From Nocardia australiensis (GTDB lineage Bacteria; Actinomycetota; Actinomycetes; Mycobacteriales; Mycobacteriaceae): a stretch of 64,000 nt of DNA. Below, piece after piece: positions 43,324-52,578 of the stretch. The stretch's first letter is position 1; every line of letters starts with the position of its first letter. A program made the translations under genes and the position numbers. The notes beneath the pieces were generated by a model that had not been told where the DNA came from, ran no database searches, and saw nothing but the letters and a program-made list of their open reading frames with translations. The DNA lies in NCBI RefSeq assembly GCF_020733705.1, contig NZ_JAJFZM010000017.1, positions 310,001 through 374,000 of the forward strand. Reading direction: 5' to 3'.

Positions 43324-44217
43324 TCATGAGCAGCGGCCGTTATGGTCGGTGACCGGACAGCGCGGGTCGAGCGGTTGGTCGGCCCAGCTGTCGCGCACCC
43401 AACTGTGGGTCGGGTCGTCGCAGAAGGCCATCGAACGTTCCGGCGCTGGGCCTGCCAGCACGTTGAGGTAGTACATCGGATAGCCCGGTGCGGCGATGCA
43501 GGGCCCGTGGTAGCCGTGTGGCACCAGGAAGACGTCGCCGTCGCGGACGGCCACGTTCTCATCCAGCGTTCCGTCGACGGTGTAGGTACGGTGCATGCCG
43601 AAACCCATTCTCGACGTAGTGATTCCGTCGCGCCCGGCGATGCGGAAGTAGTAGATCTCCTCGTTGATCACCTCGCACACACCGGCCTCGTCATGCTTGT
43701 GCGGCGGATAGGAGGACCAGTTGCCGTCCGGGGTGATCAGTTCGCAGGCGTTGAGTTTGTCGGCGTGGTCCCAGATTCCGGGCACCCCGAAGTTGGTGAC
43801 CTGCCGTGTCGCAGGCCCGGCACCACGCACCTCGACCGGAACCTTCTCGGCTGGACCGTATTTCGGCTCGAGCCGATTCGCGCACCGCGCCATCGGCAGC
43901 GCGACCTCGAGCCCGCCGACCGTCGACAACTCGACTTCGGCGTCACGCGGCACATAGACGAAGTCGGTGACACGAGCGAAAACCGAATCCCGCCCGGCCA
44001 ATTCGAACTCCAGCCCATCCACCCGCACCGTGCACGCACCGGCGAGAGGCAGCACGAAAGCCTCGTACTCTCCGGTGCGAACCATTCGCGTCTCCCCCGC
44101 CCCCAACCGCAGTACACGCAGCCCGGCATAACTCCACCCAGCCCGTTCGGCATCGAGTAGCACCGGATCCAGCCCGTCGGCCAACGTCCCAGCCGCACGC
44201 AGCAACCTCACCGCCAC
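43324..44217 (-). CDS. iolB: 5-deoxy-glucuronate isomerase
   Basis: A 297-residue two-cupin protein. It has GETRMVRTGEYEAFVLPLAG in the first barrel and PPHKHDEAGVCEVINEEIYYFRI followed by HGYHGPCIAAPGYPMYYLNVLAG in the second, the usual IolB landmarks with metal-binding His and Glu. It converts 5-deoxy-glucuronate to 2-deoxy-5-keto-gluconate for IolC. The GTG start lies 7 nt after the preceding gene's stop. Confidence 0.95.
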   Translation of the reverse strand: MAVRLLRAAGTLADGLDPVLLDAERAGWSYAGLRVLRLGAGETRMVRTGEYEAFVLPLAGACTVRVDGLEFELAGRDSVFARVTDFVYVPRDAEVELSTVGGLEVALPMARCANRLEPKYGPAEKVPVEVRGAGPATRQVTNFGVPGIWDHADKLNACELITPDGNWSSYPPHKHDEAGVCEVINEEIYYFRIAGRDGITTSRMGFGMHRTYTVDGTLDENVAVRDGDVFLVPHGYHGPCIAAPGYPMYYLNVLAGPAPERSMAFCDDPTHSWVRDSWADQPLDPRCPVTDHNGRCS

Positions 44218-44224
44218 ACCCCCA

Positions 44225-45118
44225 TCATCGAGCCTCCCGCAGCATTTGGGCGGCGGCGTCTACTGCGGTTGCTACGTCACCGTCGGGCGGGTACAGGAGG
44301 GATCGGCCGATCACCAGGCCGCGCACGACATCGTGACTCATTGCGACACCCCAGGCGGCGAGGTCAGCGGCGGGGTCGCCGGATGGGGTGCCACCGAGAA
44401 CCACGACCGGCAGTGTCGTCGCATCCAGGACCGAAAAGTCTTCTGGTGCGGGGATTTTCAGCCAGGTGTACGCGGAGGTGACACCGAGACCCGACGCTAC
44501 CGTGATCGCGCGCGCCAGCGCGGGCGCGTCCCGGCTCATCACCAGCGCGCCGGAGTGGTCGCGGTGATAGGGCAACGGTTCGACCATGGCCATCAGTTCG
44601 TGCGCGGCCAATTCGGAGACAGCCTGGGCGCAAGCGTGCAGTGTCGGAATGGTGCCCGCATCGGCATCCACCAGGCGCAGCAGCATTTTGCCGCCGTCGA
44701 GGCGGAATCGGACCAGTGCGTCAGCGTCGTATCCGGTGAAGCGGTCGTCGATTTCCCATTCGGCACCGGCCAGGCCGCCGCGGTTCATCGAGCCGATAAC
44801 GATCTTGTCGTCCAATGCGTCCAGGAGCAGCAGTTCCTCCACCACATCCGGGGAACCGAGAACGCCGTCCACCGCCGGGTGCGCCAGTGCGACCAGCAGT
44901 CGCTCCAGCAGGGTGCGTCGATCCGCCATGGCCGTCAGATCGGAGCCGACACCGAGCGCGCCGCGCGCGGGATGGTCGGCGGCGACGAGGAAGAGGGTCT
45001 CGGTGCCCGACAGCAGGGTCGGTCGACGACGCCGCTTGGCGTAGGCGCGCTCGATGGCGGCCGGGTCGGTTACCCGCACGCGCAACAGTTCCAGCCAGCG
45101 CTCATCGGTCAGATACAC
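44225..45118 (-). CDS. Cgl0158-type (beta/alpha)8 barrel, aldolase-like
   Basis: A 297-residue barrel protein. It has FLVAADHPARGALGVG near the N terminus, a KIVIGSMNRGGLAG strand-loop, MLLRLVDADAGT, MVEPLPYH, TWLKIPAPEDFSVLDATTLPVVVLGGTPSGDP and RGLVIGRSLLYPPDGDV. Barrels of this type occur in actinobacterial inositol clusters beside iolC; the name comes from a C. glutamicum locus. The Lys in TWLKIP is in the place of a DeoC/LacD Schiff-base lysine. It may cleave the IolC product in place of IolJ. GAGGAGGTG precedes the GTG, and it overlaps iolC by 10 nt. Confidence 0.85.
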   Translation of the reverse strand: MYLTDERWLELLRVRVTDPAAIERAYAKRRRRPTLLSGTETLFLVAADHPARGALGVGSDLTAMADRRTLLERLLVALAHPAVDGVLGSPDVVEELLLLDALDDKIVIGSMNRGGLAGAEWEIDDRFTGYDADALVRFRLDGGKMLLRLVDADAGTIPTLHACAQAVSELAAHELMAMVEPLPYHRDHSGALVMSRDAPALARAITVASGLGVTSAYTWLKIPAPEDFSVLDATTLPVVVLGGTPSGDPAADLAAWGVAMSHDVVRGLVIGRSLLYPPDGDVATAVDAAAQMLREAR

Positions 45119-46056
45119 AGCACCTCCTCGATTTCGGTGCTGGTCGGCATCGCGTCGGCGCAGGCGAGACGCGAGGCGACCAGCGCACCCGCGGCGTTCG
45201 CGTAGGTGGCGATCCGTTCGGGCTCCCAATCCGAGAGCAAACCGTGGATGAGGGCACCGCCGAATCCGTCGCCCGCGCCTAGCCCGCACACCACCTCGAC
45301 CCGGCACGGTGGCACCGACCAGCGACCCTGTTCGGTGGCTACGAGGACGCCGTCGGCACCACGTTTGATGACCGCCAGCCGGACGCCGCGCGCCAACAGG
45401 CGGTCGGCCGCCAGATCCGGGTCGGCGGTGCCGACGGCCACCTTGGCCTCGGTTCGGTTGCCTACCACCACATTCACGTAATCGAGCATCCAACTGATCT
45501 CGGTACGTGCGGTGGACTCGTCCGGCCAGAACATCGGCCGATAGTCCAGATCCAGCACGGTATGTCCACGGCGAGCGCGTCGTTCGAGAACACTGCGCTG
45601 GGTAGAGCGCGCGGGCTCGGCGCTCACACCGGTACCGGTGACCCAGAGCAGCGGCACGGAATCAACTATGTCCCAAGGTATCTCGTCCTCGGCAATGGTG
45701 AGATCCGGAGCGATCGGTGCCCGATAGAACAGCAACGGCGGGTCGCTGGGCGGCGAGAGTTCGCAAAAGACCACCGGGGTCAGCAGATTCGGCGCGGTCG
45801 TGACGTAGCGCGATGAGACGCCGAAACCATCCAGCGCGTTCCGCACGAAATCACCGAAGCCGTCGGGCCCGACCTTGGTGAGCACGGCCGAGCGCCTGCC
45901 GAGTCGGGCGGCGGCGACCGCGACGTTGGTCGCGGTGCCACCCAGGAACTTGACGAACGTCTCGACCTCGGCCAGCCCGACGCCGCTCTGCTGCGGGTAC
46001 AGATCGACGCCGACTCGACCGATCGTCAGAGCTTCCAAACCCCCGGCATCTCTCAT
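45109..46056 (-). CDS. iolC: 5-dehydro-2-deoxygluconokinase
   Basis: A 315-residue PfkB-family sugar kinase. It has LTIGRVGVDLYPQQSGVGLAEVETFVKFLGGTATNVAVAAARLG at the N terminus and the anion-hole/catalytic GLGAGDGFGGALIHGLL near the C terminus. It phosphorylates 2-deoxy-5-keto-gluconate, the IolB product. The ATG overlaps the upstream ABC ATPase stop by 4 nt (ATGA). Confidence 0.94.
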   Translation of the reverse strand: MRDAGGLEALTIGRVGVDLYPQQSGVGLAEVETFVKFLGGTATNVAVAAARLGRRSAVLTKVGPDGFGDFVRNALDGFGVSSRYVTTAPNLLTPVVFCELSPPSDPPLLFYRAPIAPDLTIAEDEIPWDIVDSVPLLWVTGTGVSAEPARSTQRSVLERRARRGHTVLDLDYRPMFWPDESTARTEISWMLDYVNVVVGNRTEAKVAVGTADPDLAADRLLARGVRLAVIKRGADGVLVATEQGRWSVPPCRVEVVCGLGAGDGFGGALIHGLLSDWEPERIATYANAAGALVASRLACADAMPTSTEIEEVLCI

Positions 46057-46838
46057 GACGTCACCACTCGCTGGAGTTCGTGCTGCAGCGCGTCTAATTC
46101 CGCGCCGCCCGCCATTTGGCGCGTCAACTCCTGGACATCGATCTCCGACTTCTCGTAGGAACCCAGCATCGCACCGCGTTTGAGCAGCAGGAACCGGTCG
46201 CCGACCGGATACGCGTGGTGCGGATTGTGAGTGATGAGCACGACACCGAGCCCACGGTCGCGAGCCTGGATGACATACTTCAGCACCACGCCGGCCTGCT
46301 TCACACCCAGTGCCGCGGTCGGTTCGTCGAGAATCAACACCTTCGCGCCGTAATGGACGGCGCGGGCGATGGCCACGCACTGTCGCTGGCCGCCCGACAG
46401 TGTGCCGACCGGCTGCTCCATGTCGTGGATTTCGATCCCCATATCCTCCAGGGCATGTCGCGCGATCTCACGTCCCTTGCCACGATCGAGCAGCCGGAAT
46501 GGACCGTAACCGAAGGTCGGCTCGGAGCCGAGGACGAAGTTCCGCCACACACTCATCAGCGGCACGACAGCGAGATCCTGATATACCGTCGCGATGCCAC
46601 GATCCAAAGCCTCTCGGGGAGAGAAAAATCGGGTCGCCGCGCCATCGATCCGCAGTTCGCCGCGATCATACTGGTGCACGCCGGCCAGAATCTTGATCAG
46701 CGTCGATTTGCCCGCACCGTTGTCGCCGAGGATGCAGGTTACCTGTCCCGCGTTCACGACCGTGGTGACGTCCCGCAATGCGACCACACCGCCGTAGCTC
46801 TTACCGATATCGATCGCTTCGATCAATGGAGTAGTCAT
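46053..46838 (-). CDS. ABC sugar transporter ATPase
   Basis: A 261-residue single-cassette ATPase of the ribose/fructose (FrcA) type. Walker A is GDNGAGKST, the Q-loop region is TVYQDLAVVPLM, the signature is LSGGQRQ, Walker B is KVLILDEPTAAL and the switch is THNPHHAYPV. Unlike RbsA it has one ATPase domain, so it would act as a homodimer with the adjacent permease and binding protein. It powers import of inositol or a related polyol. It overlaps its neighbours by 4 nt on both sides. Confidence 0.93.
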   Translation of the reverse strand: MTTPLIEAIDIGKSYGGVVALRDVTTVVNAGQVTCILGDNGAGKSTLIKILAGVHQYDRGELRIDGAATRFFSPREALDRGIATVYQDLAVVPLMSVWRNFVLGSEPTFGYGPFRLLDRGKGREIARHALEDMGIEIHDMEQPVGTLSGGQRQCVAIARAVHYGAKVLILDEPTAALGVKQAGVVLKYVIQARDRGLGVVLITHNPHHAYPVGDRFLLLKRGAMLGSYEKSEIDVQELTRQMAGGAELDALQHELQRVVTS

Positions 46839-47887
46839 CGGCGTACCCTCTCGGCTCGCTTCTGGAATCTATTGTTGACCAGCACCGCGGCCAGCAACAG
46901 CACGCCGAGGAACAGCATGAACCAGTCGCTGTCCCATCGGGCGAACACAATGCCCTGACGCGCCATACCGAAGATCAGCGCTCCGATCGCGGCCCCGACG
47001 GCCGAACCGAAGCCACCGGTCAGCAGGCACCCACCGACCACCGCCGCAATGATGTAGTGCAGCTCCAGCCCCACACCTTGATTCGCCTGCACACTCGCGA
47101 AACGCAGGATGCCGCACGAACCGACGACCCAGCCCGCGAACGCGGTCGTCATGAACAGCACGATCTTCGTCCGGTCCGCGGGCACACCGACGGCGCGGGC
47201 GCTCGGCAGTGAGCCACCGACCGCGAATATCCAGTTGCCGAACTTGGTGCGTACCAGCACAACCGCGGCGATCACGGTCAGCACCACCCACCACACGACC
47301 GATGCCTGCAAATGCGTGTCACCGATATTCAACGTCGACGCGAATACCCAGCCGGCCGAGTTGTAGCCATCAGCACTACGAATGCCGGACACCTGAACGG
47401 TTCCGGTGACCAGCCGTGTGACACCGAGGTTGAGACCTTGCAGCGCAAGGAAAGTGCCTAGCGTGACGATGAAACTCGGTAACCCCGTTCGCATTACCAA
47501 CCAGCCATTGAACGCACCGACGGCCAGCGCGAACACCAGCGAAACCAACAGTGCCGCCCAGACATTCCAACCCCCGTTCACCGCGAGCAACGCGGTCACC
47601 AAGGCCGTGGACGCGGTCATCACCCCTGCCGACAGATCGAACTCGCCGCCGATCATCAACACCGCCACCGCGACCGCCATGATGCCCAGCGTCGAGGAAT
47701 CGTCAAGCCAGGTCGCGATGCCCAATGGGCTCAGGAACCGGTCGGTGATGATCGAGAAGAACGCGAAGACCAGCATCGCTCCGAGTAGCGCACCGATCTC
47801 CGGTCGGACCATCAGCCGCTGCAACAGCGAGGGGCCGTCCGGCGCATTCGCCTGCGTGGTCTCGGAAGTTTTTGTGGCAGTGCTCAT
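46835..47887 (-). CDS. ABC sugar transporter permease
   Basis: A 350-residue permease with about 10 membrane helices. The BPD_transp_2 family markers GIMAVAVAVLMIGGEFDLSAGVM and RTGLPSFIVTLGTFLALQGL are present, as is AVGGSLPSARAVGVPADRTKI. It forms the membrane channel for the ATPase and the SBP encoded next to it. The ATG at 47887 puts the Thr/Ala/Pro-rich cytoplasmic start before the first helix. Confidence 0.93.
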   Translation of the reverse strand: MSTATKTSETTQANAPDGPSLLQRLMVRPEIGALLGAMLVFAFFSIITDRFLSPLGIATWLDDSSTLGIMAVAVAVLMIGGEFDLSAGVMTASTALVTALLAVNGGWNVWAALLVSLVFALAVGAFNGWLVMRTGLPSFIVTLGTFLALQGLNLGVTRLVTGTVQVSGIRSADGYNSAGWVFASTLNIGDTHLQASVVWWVVLTVIAAVVLVRTKFGNWIFAVGGSLPSARAVGVPADRTKIVLFMTTAFAGWVVGSCGILRFASVQANQGVGLELHYIIAAVVGGCLLTGGFGSAVGAAIGALIFGMARQGIVFARWDSDWFMLFLGVLLLAAVLVNNRFQKRAERVRR

Positions 47888-47903
47888 GTCATCTACTCCT
47901 GAC

Positions 47904-48905
47904 CTACCGCGTGCCCTGTGCCACGAGCGCGGCGACGGCATCGACGTTGTCCTTGTCGACGAATGCCGGACCCGTCTGCACCGATGCGCCACCACCGACG
48001 GAGTTCAGGTTCGCCCGATACAGCTGCAGCATCACCACCGGCAGGTAGCCCTGTTCGTACTGCTGTTGGTCCACCGCGAATACCAGCCTGCCCGCCCGAA
48101 TCGCGTCGACCACATCGGAATTGAGATCGAACGTCGCGACGGTGGCGGCGGACTGCGATTCCTTCACCGCGTCCACCGCACGCGCGGCGACCTGTGAATT
48201 CAGCGTGAGTACCGCGTCGATGGACTTGTCCGCTTCCAACGCGCCCTTGATCCGGGACTGCGCGTCGGTCGGGTTGTTGATGTCCACTTGAAGTGTTGTC
48301 CCATTACCGAATGCCTTGGTGGCGCCCTCACAACGCTGGTTGGCGCCGATATTGCCCGCCTCGTGAATCACGCAGAGCAATTTCTTGCGGCCCGCGTCGG
48401 CCAGGCGCTTACCCGCCGACTGCCCGGCCAGTGATTCGCTCTGCCCGACGTGGCCGATCGCGCCGAACTTCGCGCTGTCACTCTCGCCGGAATTGATCGT
48501 CACCACCGGAATGCCCGCTGCCACTGCCTTTTCCACGGAAGGCCGTAGCGCCTCTGGATTGGCCATCGACACGACCAGGCCGTCCACACCCTGTGCGACG
48601 GCATTGTCGATCAGCTTGGCTTGTTGTCCGGGATCGCCGGAAGAGTTGTATTCGACTGTGACACCGAGGTCTTTACCCGCCTGCTCGGCGCCATTCTTGA
48701 CGACATTCCAGAACGCATCGCCGGGGCTACCATGGGTGACCACCGCCACCGAACTCAATTTGCCTGCGACGACCGGTGATTGGGTCGAGACCGGGGCATC
48801 GGTACCCGGTCCGCTACAGGCGGCGAGGACGGCGGTCACCGCCAACCACGGCACAATCCGCTGCCACCGTCCGGGCCGGTGCGCTCTGAGAGACATCGTT
48901 GTCAT
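47904..48905 (-). CDS. Sugar ABC transporter substrate-binding lipoprotein
   Basis: A 333-residue periplasmic-binding-protein-fold lipoprotein. The signal peptide ends at a lipobox (LAVTAVLAACSGPG, Cys near 31). The type-1 sugar-binding (RbsB-like) fold follows, with VAVVTHGSPGDAFWNVVKNGAEQAG, LIDNAVAQGVDGLVVSMANPEAL and GIPVVTINSG. It captures inositol or a similar polyol outside the membrane. The ATG at 48905 follows GGGAAG; an adjoining GTG is possible. Confidence 0.92.
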   Translation of the reverse strand: MTTMSLRAHRPGRWQRIVPWLAVTAVLAACSGPGTDAPVSTQSPVVAGKLSSVAVVTHGSPGDAFWNVVKNGAEQAGKDLGVTVEYNSSGDPGQQAKLIDNAVAQGVDGLVVSMANPEALRPSVEKAVAAGIPVVTINSGESDSAKFGAIGHVGQSESLAGQSAGKRLADAGRKKLLCVIHEAGNIGANQRCEGATKAFGNGTTLQVDINNPTDAQSRIKGALEADKSIDAVLTLNSQVAARAVDAVKESQSAATVATFDLNSDVVDAIRAGRLVFAVDQQQYEQGYLPVVMLQLYRANLNSVGGGASVQTGPAFVDKDNVDAVAALVAQGTR

Positions 48906-48915
48906 CACTTCCCAA

Positions 48916-49869
48916 CTAGATTCGAGCCGAGGTCAGCGCGGAACCGACGTCCGCCAGGTATCGCAGACTTTGTAAGGCGTCACGACTCGGCAGCCACGCG
49001 GCAGCCACGTCTGGGTTCGTGTCCGAGTCGACAGCCGTATCCGGGTCGGAGTGCGCGTCCATGGGGAGGGCGGTGTCCTGTTCGAGGACGTACCAGCCGC
49101 GGTATCCGGCCGCGTGCACGCTGCGCACCAGTGCCTCGACATCCACGTCGCCCGCACCGAGCGGAACATATAACCCGCGGCGGACCGCCTCGCTGTATTC
49201 GATTGCGCCCTCGCGTACTTCATTCGCGAGAGTGCTGCGGACGTCCTTCAGATGAATGTGCCCGATCCGGTCGGGATACTGCCGCGCCAGGAGTACCGGG
49301 TCGGTGCCGCCGATGAGTAGATGGCCGGTGTCGAGACAGATATCCAGATCGGAATCGGCGAGAAAACGTCGCACTTCCGGCTCGGTCTCGACATAGGTTC
49401 CGACATGCGGGTGCAGGGTGGTCCGCAGACCATATTCGGCAGCGACATCGCGGATAGCGGCGGCGGTTTCGATGAGGATGTGCCAGTCGGCATCGACCAG
49501 TGGCGGTCGGGTGTCGTATCCGTCGAGCCCGGTCGCTGCCGCGAGGATAAGCGCCTCGGCACCGGTCGCGGCGAACAAGGCAGCGGTTCGTCTTGCGGTC
49601 TGGATGGCAGGGCGAGCGTCCAGGTGCAACGGGAGTGCCAGGAACCCGCCGATCGCGCGTATGCCGAATTCGTCGAGCAGCGAGCGCAATTCGACTGGAT
49701 CGCGCGGTAGGTACTCGGGCGGCCCGAGTTCCATCGCGGAGATTCCCAGGGCGACCATCTCGGTCAAGACGGTGTGCGAGTCGAGCACACGACCCCAGCC
49801 GGGGACTTCGCAGACTCCCCAGGAGATCGGCGCCGCCGCGATACGCAATGGGTGGCGAGGTTCGGTCAT
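48916..49869 (-). CDS. iolE: Inosose dehydratase-like sugar isomerase (IolE/IolH type)
   Basis: A 317-residue AP-endonuclease-2/xylose-isomerase-like TIM barrel. It has RIAAAPISWGVCEVPGWG at the N terminus, HPHVGTYVETEPEV, the metal-binding DICLDTGHLLIGG, GHIHLKDVRS and GWYVLEQDTAL. Proteins with this sequence pattern serve as 2-keto-myo-inositol dehydratase in actinobacterial inositol loci, but IolH-type isomerases are similar, so the exact reaction is less certain than the fold. GGAGAAG precedes the ATG. It is the first gene of the operon and is under the LacI operator. Confidence 0.8.
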   Translation of the reverse strand: MTEPRHPLRIAAAPISWGVCEVPGWGRVLDSHTVLTEMVALGISAMELGPPEYLPRDPVELRSLLDEFGIRAIGGFLALPLHLDARPAIQTARRTAALFAATGAEALILAAATGLDGYDTRPPLVDADWHILIETAAAIRDVAAEYGLRTTLHPHVGTYVETEPEVRRFLADSDLDICLDTGHLLIGGTDPVLLARQYPDRIGHIHLKDVRSTLANEVREGAIEYSEAVRRGLYVPLGAGDVDVEALVRSVHAAGYRGWYVLEQDTALPMDAHSDPDTAVDSDTNPDVAAAWLPSRDALQSLRYLADVGSALTSARI

Positions 49870-49905
49870 CGGGACTTCTCCGACCTATCGACGGTTGCGC
49901 TCCGC

Positions 49906-49951
49906 ATAGTTGGAGCGCTCCAACTATGTAACGTAGGTCATATCGTGTCAA
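49906..49951 (-). promoter_or_regulatory. Inositol operon promoter with LacI operator
   Basis: On the minus strand a perfect TTGACA (49951-49946) and CATAGT (49928-49923) are 17 nt apart. A 22-bp perfect palindrome at 49906-49927 (half-site ATAGTTGGAGC) overlaps the -10 box and the start point. This is a textbook repressor arrangement, with the GAGCGCTC core of LacI-family operators. Confidence 0.8.
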
Positions 49952-50045
49952 GTACTGCACCGGTGCCTGTTTTAATGCTTCAACCTGCAAATATAGCCAC
50001 ACCCAGGTTCGATGAACCGCGAAGTAGTGATGAAAAATGTCCGAT

Positions 50046-50057
50046 TAGAGCGCTCTA
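50046..50057 (+). promoter_or_regulatory. Second LacI operator, upstream of lacI
   Basis: The palindrome TAGAGCGCTCTA shares the GAGCGCTC core with the operon operator. It lies 68 nt before the regulator's ATG, consistent with autoregulation. The centres of the two sites are about 135 nt apart, so looping is possible. Confidence 0.6.
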
Positions 50058-50125
50058 TTGATTCAGGCGCCGCAACCTTGTAACGTCCGACACGGCGGGA
50101 TGACGGAATACGGAACGGAGGCGAC

Positions 50126-51130
50126 ATGACGCGACCGACCATGGAGGATGTCGCCGCACGCGCCGGCGTCTCACGCGCCTTGGTCTCTCTCGTCATGCGC
50201 GAGTCACCCAAGGTGAGCGATCATCGCCGCCGTGCGGTGCTCGAGGCCGCGAAAGACCTTGGCTACCAACCACACATCATGGCGCGGTCACTGGCCAGCC
50301 GGACCTCCAACATCGTCGGCGTCATGGTCTCCGACCTGCGCAACGCCTTCTTCGCCGACGTCGTAGACGGCATGGACGCCGCCGCACAGGACGCCGGACT
50401 CGAGCTGATCCTCAATACCGGCCGCCGCAGCGTCGCCCGTGAACGGACCGCACTGGAAAGCCTGCTCTCCTTCCGCCCCGGCGGCATCGTCCTGCTCTCC
50501 CCTGTGCTGCCCGCCGCCGCGATTCGCGATGCGACACAACAGAGTCCGGTCGTGCTGATCTCCCGCAGCTCTACCATCCCCGACGTCGACACCGTCAATG
50601 ACGACGGCGAAATCGGTGCCACGCTGGCCGTCGATCACCTCGCCGACCTAGGCCATCGTCGCATCGTGCACCTCGACGGCGGCGCCGCCTTCACCTCCGC
50701 CGCGCGCCGCCGCGGCTACCGCGCCGCCATGACGCGACACCGCCTCGAGCCGATGATCATCGAGAGCGAGCACACCGATTCCGCGGGCATCGCGGCCGTT
50801 CACAAACTGCTGAATCTATTCTCCCGCGACAACTTTCCGACCGCACTGGTGTGCGGCAACGACTTCAACGCCGTCGGTGCCATGTCCGCGCTGCAAGAGG
50901 CGGGATTACGTGTGCCACAGGATGTTTCCGTCATCGGCTACGACAACACGTCCCTGGCCGCGCTACGCCACGTCGCACTGACCACCATCGACCAACCACG
51001 CACCCAAATGGGCCGACTGGCAATAGAAGCACTCGTCGAACGCCTCCGCGATAAACGCACCGACCCGGTGCGCCGCAGACTACAACCGTCCCTGGTCGTC
51101 CGCTCCACGACGGCCGCGCCCGCAGGCTGA
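50126..51130 (+). CDS. LacI-family repressor of inositol genes
   Basis: A 334-residue LacI protein. The HTH is MEDVAARAGVSRALVSLVMRESPKVSDHRRRAVLEAAKDLGYQPH with hinge-helix ARSLASRTSN, and a type-1 periplasmic-binding-like effector domain (GVMVSDLRNAFFADVVDGMD to VIGYDNTSLAAL) follows. GGAGG precedes the ATG. It is divergent from the operon; paired GAGCGCTC palindromes lie between. Inositol or an early metabolite is the likely inducer. Confidence 0.92.
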   Translation: MTRPTMEDVAARAGVSRALVSLVMRESPKVSDHRRRAVLEAAKDLGYQPHIMARSLASRTSNIVGVMVSDLRNAFFADVVDGMDAAAQDAGLELILNTGRRSVARERTALESLLSFRPGGIVLLSPVLPAAAIRDATQQSPVVLISRSSTIPDVDTVNDDGEIGATLAVDHLADLGHRRIVHLDGGAAFTSAARRRGYRAAMTRHRLEPMIIESEHTDSAGIAAVHKLLNLFSRDNFPTALVCGNDFNAVGAMSALQEAGLRVPQDVSVIGYDNTSLAALRHVALTTIDQPRTQMGRLAIEALVERLRDKRTDPVRRRLQPSLVVRSTTAAPAG

Positions 51131-51362
51131 ATCTCGTTCACCAACCGAAATAGCCATCGTCAGTATCGCTTTCATTCAGATCCTCGAAATACGCAAAACG
51201 GCCGGAGCTCAGATCCGCTCGATCCCCTCGCCCCGGCGCGCGCCCCGGTCAACTCGACGACCTGCCGCTGTCACGTCCGAACCGCCGAAACGCACTGGGC
51301 CACACCAACTCGAGCCGCCTACACCCACTACTGGTCCAGCTCACCACCAGAAGGAGAGTTCG

Positions 51363-52382
51363 ATGCCATCCGATAACACCGTCACAGTCGGCCTGGCCGG
51401 CACTGGACGAATCGGTTCCGCACACGCCGAAACCCTGAAGAACCTGCCTGACGTCGGCCGCGTCATCGTCGCCGACGCCGACGCCGAACGCGCCCGTGGT
51501 GTCGCCGCGAAGCTCGGCCTCGAGGTCGTACCCGACATCGACACCCTCCTGGCCTCCGATATCGACGGCCTGGTCATCGCCACCGCCACCGACTCCCACC
51601 CCGAACTCATCACCCGAGCCGTAGACCGCGCCATCCCCGTCTTCTGCGAAAAGCCGGTAGCCGCCGACATCCAAGGCACCCTCGCCGTAATCGACCACAT
51701 CCAAAACTCCCCCATCCCAGTACAAATCGGCTTCCAACGCCGCTTCGACGCCGGCTACCGAGCCGCCCGAGCCGCCATCACCTCCGGCAACCTCGGCTGG
51801 CTCCACACCCTGCGCGCCACCACCCTCGACCCCACACCTCCACCCGCCGAATACATCCCCCACTCCGGCGGCATCTTCCGCGACTGCGGGGTTCATGACT
51901 TCGACATCATCCGCTGGGTGACCGGACGCGAGGTCGTCGAGGTCTACGCCACCGGCGCGAACCGAGGTGAACAGTTCTTCGCCGACGCGGGCGACGTCGA
52001 CACCGCCGCAGTGTTGTTGACGCTGGATGATGGTGCGCTGGCAACAGTTTCGCTCTCCCGCTATAACGGCGCGGGGTACGACGTACGGCTCGAGGTTCTC
52101 GGCTCCCGAGGAAACGCGATAGTCGGCCTCGACGACCGCGCTCCACTGACCTCGGCAGAACCCGACTACCCCCCTTCGCTTCTCCCCGTATACCCCAACT
52201 TCATGGAACGCTTCCGGCACGCGTACACCGACGAACTGGCAGCTTTCCTATCAGTCATCAGCGGCGATCTCGCCAATCCTTGCACTGTCGCTGATGCCTT
52301 GGCGGCGTTCGATATTGCTGAGGCGTGCGAACTTTCGCGTCACGAGCGACGCCCTGTGGCAGTCGTGAGAGCCCGCCGCTGA
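51363..52382 (+). CDS. iolG: Inositol 2-dehydrogenase (Gfo/Idh/MocA family)
   Basis: A 339-residue dehydrogenase. The NAD fold is VGLAGTGRIGSAHAETL, the EKP motif is PVFCEKPVAAD, and the catalytic region is GGIFRDCGVHDFDIIRWVTG with the Asp and His of this family. It oxidises myo-inositol to 2-keto-myo-inositol, the first step of the pathway. AAGGAGAG precedes the ATG. It follows lacI by 232 nt, a stretch with no gene, and has no visible GAGCGCTC operator, so its control may differ. Confidence 0.9.
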   Translation: MPSDNTVTVGLAGTGRIGSAHAETLKNLPDVGRVIVADADAERARGVAAKLGLEVVPDIDTLLASDIDGLVIATATDSHPELITRAVDRAIPVFCEKPVAADIQGTLAVIDHIQNSPIPVQIGFQRRFDAGYRAARAAITSGNLGWLHTLRATTLDPTPPPAEYIPHSGGIFRDCGVHDFDIIRWVTGREVVEVYATGANRGEQFFADAGDVDTAAVLLTLDDGALATVSLSRYNGAGYDVRLEVLGSRGNAIVGLDDRAPLTSAEPDYPPSLLPVYPNFMERFRHAYTDELAAFLSVISGDLANPCTVADALAAFDIAEACELSRHERRPVAVVRARR

Positions 52383-52578
52383 CCCGAGATTCTCGGCCAC
52401 CGACCGATCATCTTTCCGCACGAAAGTCACCAAATGACCTACTCCCGTGCGGCCGGATCACCGTGGCCGACAAGATGATCGAGGCCGACCAGCACCGGAA
52501 ACGCGCGCCGCACCTGGTCACGATCGTCCGCGACCGCGCTCTCTTCCCGCTTTGTCGAACGACTGGGCGAACGGGCCG

